From assembly GCA_018970865.1 (NCBI GenBank), contig JAGWVN010000024.1, positions 1-39,998 of the forward strand: a stretch of 39,998 nucleotides of DNA. Reading direction: 5' to 3'. The position numbers and the translations under genes were made by a program. Under the pieces are notes generated by a model. That model saw only the letters and a program-made list of their open reading frames with translations, was not told where the DNA came from and did no database searches. This DNA is from Betaproteobacteria bacterium. Its GTDB lineage: Bacteria; Pseudomonadota; Gammaproteobacteria; Burkholderiales; Burkholderiaceae_E. This document shows, one piece after another, positions 36,426 to 39,998 of this stretch (positions are counted from its first letter, which is position 1; every line of letters starts with the position of its first letter).

Positions 36426-36965
36426 ATGTCGCCCAGCCCGCCCGACGCGCACTTCGCGCAGGCCCTGCTCGGGCTGCTCCCCCGGCTGCGCCGCTACGCG
36501 CGCCTGCTCTGCCCCGATTCCCACAGCGCCGACGACCTGGTGCAGGACACCATCGAGCGGGCGTGGGCGCGCCATCGGCAGTGGCAGCCCGGATCCGACC
36601 TGCGGGCCTGGCTGTTCGCCATCCTGCACAACCGCCGGATCGACCTGCTGCGCGGCGCGCCCGTGCTGCACAGCCTCGACGACGCGCAGTCGGCCACCCG
36701 CGACGAACTCGCGGCCACCCCGGCCCCGGCCGACGACCGGCTGGGCGTGATCGACCTGCAGCGCGCCCTCGAACGCCTCAGCCCGGAGCACCGCGAGGTG
36801 CTGCTGCTGGTGGCGGTGGAGCAGTTCTCCTACGACGAGACTGCCCTGGCGCTCGGCCTTCCGATCGGCACCGTGATGTCGCGGCTCTCGCGGGCGCGGC
36901 AGCGCCTGCGCGCCGAGCTCGCCGACGCGGCGCCGCGCGCCGGTCATCTCACCCGCGTCAAGTGA
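36426..36965 (+). CDS. ECF-type RNA polymerase sigma factor
   Basis: The 179-residue protein has sigma region 2 (about 20-80: LRRYARLLCP, then SADDLVQDTIERAWARH, then DLRAWLFAILHNRRIDLLR) and region 4 (about 112-165: LERLSPEHREVLLLVAVEQF, then the helix-turn-helix YDETALALGLPIGTVMSRLS). It is complete. It is followed 19 nt later by a membrane anti-sigma gene, so it is probably held inactive at the membrane. Its place beside the lipid operon suggests an envelope or oxidative signal. I did not find a repeated promoter motif for it. Confidence 0.93.
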   Translation: MSPSPPDAHFAQALLGLLPRLRRYARLLCPDSHSADDLVQDTIERAWARHRQWQPGSDLRAWLFAILHNRRIDLLRGAPVLHSLDDAQSATRDELAATPAPADDRLGVIDLQRALERLSPEHREVLLLVAVEQFSYDETALALGLPIGTVMSRLSRARQRLRAELADAAPRAGHLTRVK

Positions 36966-36984
36966 CCCGACCGGATCCCTGCCC

Positions 36985-37842
36985 ATGAGCTGCCCCGGTC
37001 ACGACGACGCCCGCCTGCAGGCCTGGATCGACCGGCGCCTGGACGAGGCGCAGGCCGGCGAGGTCGACGCGCAACTGCGTGACGACCCGGTGCTCGCCCG
37101 TCACGCCGCCCACTGCCGCCAGCAGAATGCGCTGCTGGTGCAGGCGCTGGCCGACGCCGCCGGTGAGCCGATCCCGGCGCGATTGCGGGCCGCGGTGCTG
37201 TCCGGGCGTGGCGCGACGGCCGAGGCCATGACGCAGGGGCCCGAGAACGCGGCGCAAGGGTCAGCAGCGCCCGGGGCGGCGCTCCCCGCTCCCGGCCGAT
37301 GGCGGTCCTGGCCGGTGGCGGCCATGGTGCTGCTCGCGCTCGGCGCGGGCTTCGCCGGCGGCTGGTTCGGTCGCGGCGGCCTCATGCCGCCCTCCGAGGC
37401 CGCGGCCGGCGCGGCGAGCCTGGGCCGGGAGGCGGCGGTGGCCCACGCCGCCTTCGCGCCCGAGGTGCGTCACCCGGTGGAGGTGGCGGCCGCCGAGCAG
37501 GCCCATCTCGTCGCCTGGCTGTCCAAGCGCCTGGGCAGCCCGCTGCGGGTGCCCGACCTGAGCGCCGAGGGCTACGCCCTGGTCGGCGGGCGTCTGCTGC
37601 CCGACCCGGCCGGCGCGGTGGCGGCGCAGTTCATGTTCGAGTCGGCCAGCGGGGAGCGGCTCACGCTGTTCGTGCGCCGCGACCCCGGCGGCCAGGACAC
37701 CGCCTTTCGTCTCACGGCCGACCGCGGCGTGAGCACCTTCTACTGGATCGACCGCGGCTTCGGGTACGCGCTGTCGGGGAGCCTGCCGCGCGACCCGCTG
37801 CTGCTGCTCGCCCGCGCGGTCCACCGACAGATCAGCCCATGA
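36985..37842 (+). CDS. Membrane anti-sigma factor
   Basis: The 285-residue protein has an N-terminal anti-sigma-type helical region (about 8-60: DARLQAWIDRRLDEAQAGEV), one membrane segment (about 109-129) and a periplasmic C-terminal domain with VRRDPGGQDTAFRLTADRGV and FYWIDRGFGYAL, typical of this anti-sigma group. The cytoplasmic Hx3Cx2C zinc motif of ChrR-type proteins is not complete (only HAAHC), and there is no cupin domain. It overlaps rfaE2 by 4 nt and is encoded with the sigma factor it presumably binds. Confidence 0.85.
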   Translation: MSCPGHDDARLQAWIDRRLDEAQAGEVDAQLRDDPVLARHAAHCRQQNALLVQALADAAGEPIPARLRAAVLSGRGATAEAMTQGPENAAQGSAAPGAALPAPGRWRSWPVAAMVLLALGAGFAGGWFGRGGLMPPSEAAAGAASLGREAAVAHAAFAPEVRHPVEVAAAEQAHLVAWLSKRLGSPLRVPDLSAEGYALVGGRLLPDPAGAVAAQFMFESASGERLTLFVRRDPGGQDTAFRLTADRGVSTFYWIDRGFGYALSGSLPRDPLLLLARAVHRQISP

Positions 37843-38330
37843 GCCTCGCCCCACCCGACTTCGAACGCAAGATCGTCAGCCCCGCCGGGCTGGCCGAGGC
37901 CGCCCGCGCGCTGCCCCGGCCGCTGGTGTTCACCAACGGGGTGTTCGACCTGCTCCACCGGGGCCATGTCACCTACCTGGCCCGGGCGCGCGCGCTGGGC
38001 GCGAGCCTGGTGCTGGCGGTGAACAGCGACGCCTCGGTGCGCCGGCTCGGCAAGGGCGATGACCGGCCGATCAACCGCTGCGAAGACCGCATGGCGGTGC
38101 TCGCGGCGCTGGGCTGCATCGACCTGGTGACGGTGTTCGAGCAGGACACGCCCCTGGAGACGATCCTCGTGGTGCGGCCCGATGTGCTGGTCAAGGGCGG
38201 CGACTGGGCGCTCGATCGGATCGTCGGCGCGCCGCAGGTGAAGGCCTGGGGCGGCACGGTGCATGCCATCGCCTTCGAGCATGAGCGCTCCACCACCGCC
38301 ATGCTCGCCCGGATCCGGCAGGCGGGCTGA
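37839..38330 (+). CDS. rfaE2: D-glycero-beta-D-manno-heptose 1-phosphate adenylyltransferase
   Basis: The 163-residue protein is the stand-alone C-terminal half of HldE. It adds AMP to heptose 1-phosphate for lipopolysaccharide inner-core synthesis. The nucleotidyltransferase signature FTNGVFDLLHRGHVTYL has the HxGH motif at 40-43, with NSDASVRRLGKG and PDVLVKGGDW later. Betaproteobacteria often split the kinase and transferase into two genes. The ATG overlaps the anti-sigma stop (ATGA), an unusual partner that ties LPS core synthesis to the sigma/anti-sigma unit. Confidence 0.95.
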   Translation: MSLAPPDFERKIVSPAGLAEAARALPRPLVFTNGVFDLLHRGHVTYLARARALGASLVLAVNSDASVRRLGKGDDRPINRCEDRMAVLAALGCIDLVTVFEQDTPLETILVVRPDVLVKGGDWALDRIVGAPQVKAWGGTVHAIAFEHERSTTAMLARIRQAG

Positions 38331-38351
38331 GCCGGCCGGGCCGGCCGGCTC
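38329..38351. terminator. Stem-loop between convergent genes
   Basis: A long G+C inverted repeat (38329-38339 with 38341-38351) begins in the rfaE2 stop codon. The effective stem is 9-10 bp once a loop opens. No T run follows. It may end transcripts of the converging genes on both sides. Confidence 0.4.
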
Positions 38352-38377
38352 AGGGCCGGCGCGCGCGTCGGCGGCAG

Positions 38378-38794
38378 TCAGTCGCGCCCGCCCGCGGCGC
38401 CGTGCACCCGGGCGAAATCCCGCAGGTGATCCCGCTCGAAGGCGGCGATGTCCCAGTCGTGAGGCAGCAGGCGCGCCGGATCGAGCCAGAGGTAGGCCTG
38501 CGCCGCCACCGGCGGCCCGCCGGCCAGGGCGTGCGCCGGCACCGTCACCCGGCGGTACTCGGCGCCCTCGAAGCGATCGAGCCTGACGAGATCGTCGTCG
38601 GGCACCGCCAGCCAGAGGCGGCCGAGCACCTCGCCGCCGTCGGCGGCGACCATCGCCGGATAGGTCGCGTCGCGCAGGGCGTGGCGACGATAGCCACGCA
38701 CCCTTGCCGGCACCGAGTGGCAGGCGCCGCGGACCACGGCCTGCCAGACCGGCTCGAAGGTGAGCGACCCGTAGGTGAAGACCGCGGCGCTCAC
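38378..38794 (-). CDS. Gamma-glutamylcyclotransferase/AIG2-like protein
   Basis: The 138-residue protein has the family nucleotide- or substrate-binding motif TYGSL (7-11), then AVVRGACHSVPARVRGYRRH, GEVLGRLWLAVPDD and the catalytic-glutamate region RLDRFEGAEYRRV (E76 the likely catalytic residue). AIG2-like enzymes cleave gamma-glutamyl amine bonds; the true substrate here is unknown. The start is GTG at 38794, overlapping the stop of the upstream gene by 4 nt (GTGA), so it is translationally coupled to it. The in-frame extension further upstream is low-complexity shadow of that gene. Confidence 0.85.
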   Translation of the reverse strand: MSAAVFTYGSLTFEPVWQAVVRGACHSVPARVRGYRRHALRDATYPAMVAADGGEVLGRLWLAVPDDDLVRLDRFEGAEYRRVTVPAHALAGGPPVAAQAYLWLDPARLLPHDWDIAAFERDHLRDFARVHGAAGGRD

Positions 38795-39372
38795 GGCGCG
38801 CGCTCCGGCCGGATGACGCCGGCCGGGCGGTCGGAGCCGCTGGCCGGGGAAGCGGCGTTCGCGCCGCCCGTGCCGCCGGCGCCCGATACCCCGGCGCCGG
38901 GCAGCGCGCGGGGCGCCGGGCCGGGGCGAACGACACCGTGCGGCACGACCACCGGCGCGACGATCACGGCGCCGCCGCTGCCGCCGCTGATGTAGGCGGG
39001 CACCGGAGACGGCTGGGTGGACCAGACCCGGTCGGGCACGCGGGCCGGCGCGGGCGAGGCGGGCGCGTCGGACTCGGCCTTGCGGACGGTGTCGGCTTCG
39101 GGCTTCTTCGCGGGATCGGATCCGGCCTGCCTGGCCGGCGGCGGGGTCTGCGCTGCTGCCGGAGGGAGGCCGACCAGCGGCAGCGCCAGCGCGAGCAGCA
39201 GCCCGAGCCCCGGGCCGGCGCCTCGACCAGGGCCGATTCGCCGGCGTGGCGGCACGCCGGCGGGCAGGCGTGAGGCCGTGAGGCCGGATTGGCGCGGCGA
39301 TGGGGCGACCGGCGGGCAGGGCTGGCCCGCGATGGAGCCCGGGGCGAAACGGACGGCAGGCGGGCAGGACAT
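38791..39372 (-). CDS. Proline/alanine-rich exported protein, function unknown
   Basis: I do not recognise this 193-residue protein. It has a basic stretch followed by a hydrophobic core (LGLLLALALPLVGLPPAAAQ, about 55-75) that looks like a signal peptide with a cleavage site at AAAQ. The rest is rich in Pro, Ala, Gly and Ser, with a short central VPAYISGGSGGAVIVAPVVV segment. The ATG at 39372 has a GGAG ribosome-binding site 6 nt away. A GTG at 39255 would place the signal peptide at the true N-terminus and is a serious alternative. It follows the SPOR gene by 24 nt. Confidence 0.55.
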   Translation of the reverse strand: MSCPPAVRFAPGSIAGQPCPPVAPSPRQSGLTASRLPAGVPPRRRIGPGRGAGPGLGLLLALALPLVGLPPAAAQTPPPARQAGSDPAKKPEADTVRKAESDAPASPAPARVPDRVWSTQPSPVPAYISGGSGGAVIVAPVVVPHGVVRPGPAPRALPGAGVSGAGGTGGANAASPASGSDRPAGVIRPERAP

Positions 39373-39396
39373 GATGGTCTCCGGTGACAGGCGTCG

Positions 39397-39998
39397 TCAG
39401 GGGGTGACGCAGGCCACCGGGTCGATGCCGGCGAGTTCCTGCAGGCGGGCACGGGCCTCGATCCAGGCGGCTTCGGTGGCGGGCGCTGATCGGGTCAGGC
39501 GGGCCATGGTGCGTTCGGGGCGGGTGGGCCCGGGACCGATGCGCGCGCCGCTGAACCCGCGGGCGGTGATCTCGTCGAGCCGGGTGCGGGCGCCTTCCTG
39601 GGCGCTGAAGATGCCCAGCGAGATGGCGTTGCGCAGGGCGCCATCGGGAATCGCGTAGATGTCGGCCACCCCCGCCTGACGCAGCTGGGCGAGCCGGCGC
39701 TGCGCCTCGGCGGCACTGGGTGACGGGAGATAGACCATGAAAGAGGGGGTTTCGGGCCGCCGCTCGAGGCCGGCCTGCAGGCCGGGCCGCAGCCCCCGGG
39801 CCCACTGCCGCACCCGCTCGGCACGCGCCTCGTCGAGCGGCCCGGCTTCGAGGCACTGCGCCTTCAGACCGGCCGCCGCGGCGACGGCGGCGGCGCTGGC
39901 CGGGCTGGCGGTGGGGCTTGCGCCCGGCGCGCCCGCTGGCGCCGGCACCGTGCCAGCGGATGCCGCCGCCGGCGAACCCGCCCCGGCCTCGGCAGGCC
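39397..39998 (-). CDS. SPOR-domain protein (5' end beyond the window)
   Basis: About 200 residues are visible and the frame stays open to the window edge, so the start and any signal peptide or membrane anchor are not seen. A Pro/Ala/Gly-rich linker leads into a SPOR-like repeat: SFMVYLPSPSAAEAQRRLAQ, then GALRNAISLGIFSAQEGART. SPOR domains bind denuded septal peptidoglycan at division sites. The visible C-terminus (EAAWIEARARLQELAGIDP) is unusual in going beyond the repeat by about 50 residues. It heads a three-gene minus-strand unit. Confidence 0.75.
   Translation of the reverse strand, partial: PAEAGAGSPAAASAGTVPAPAGAPGASPTASPASAAAVAAAAGLKAQCLEAGPLDEARAERVRQWARGLRPGLQAGLERRPETPSFMVYLPSPSAAEAQRRLAQLRQAGVADIYAIPDGALRNAISLGIFSAQEGARTRLDEITARGFSGARIGPGPTRPERTMARLTRSAPATEAAWIEARARLQELAGIDPVACVTP

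Overview
The window is about 70% G+C by eye and is densely coded. It looks like a chromosomal piece of a betaproteobacterium, probably in or near Burkholderiales. The reasons are: the order tRNA-Tyr/Gly/Thr-tuf-tRNA-Trp-secE-nusG-rplKAJL-rpoBC-rpsLG-fusA-tuf; RpoB and RpoC lengths (1373 and 1414 aa); a PhaM-type polyhydroxyalkanoate granule protein; and a TetR-type PaaR with its paa operon. Genus cannot be decided from the sequence. There is no insertion sequence, CRISPR array, integrase or rRNA gene.

Region 1 (1-17323, all minus strand) is the translation/transcription block. Read in its own direction it runs tRNA-Tyr, tRNA-Gly, tRNA-Thr, tuf, tRNA-Trp, secE, nusG, rplK, rplA, rplJ, rplL, rpoB, rpoC, rpsL, rpsG, fusA and a second tuf cut by the window edge. 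A strong sigma70 promoter precedes tRNA-Tyr, and another lies between rpoC and rpsL. Hairpins sit at the expected control points (nusG-rplK, rplJ leader, rplL-rpoB, end of rpoC, rpsL-rpsG).

Region 2 (17336-22948, plus strand) is the phenylacetyl-CoA epoxidase operon paaABCDE followed by its TetR repressor gene paaR and an unusual metallo-beta-lactamase-fold hydrolase. A perfect 16-bp palindrome inside the paa promoter is the likely PaaR operator. Region 3 (22970-27012) holds a two-gene minus-strand unit (CoA-binding-domain protein, then O-acetylhomoserine sulfhydrylase) and, divergently, phaM overlapping a FIST-domain sensor gene.

Region 4 (27033-38330) is the most interesting part. A MerR-type regulator with a cobalamin-binding domain carries the Wx9EH motif of adenosylcobalamin photoreceptors (LitR/CarH). 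It faces an eight-gene, almost fully overlapping operon: flavin amine-oxidase-like protein, DUF1365, cyclopropane-synthase-like lipid methyltransferase, exported chalcone-isomerase-like protein, GPH/MFS transporter, DUF3833 lipoprotein, SDR, NTF2-like protein. Next come a desaturase-like diiron protein, an ECF sigma factor, its membrane anti-sigma factor, and rfaE2. The content resembles the singlet-oxygen/furan-fatty-acid locus of Rhodobacter sphaeroides. I infer a light- or singlet-oxygen-responsive membrane-lipid modification system, here placed beside a B12 photoreceptor-type regulator and a sigma/anti-sigma pair that is not of the ChrR type.

Region 5 (38378-39998, minus strand) has a SPOR-domain protein (cut by the window edge), a Pro/Ala-rich exported protein and a gamma-glutamylcyclotransferase-like protein. 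At the whole-window scale the tetranucleotide ACGT is strikingly rare.
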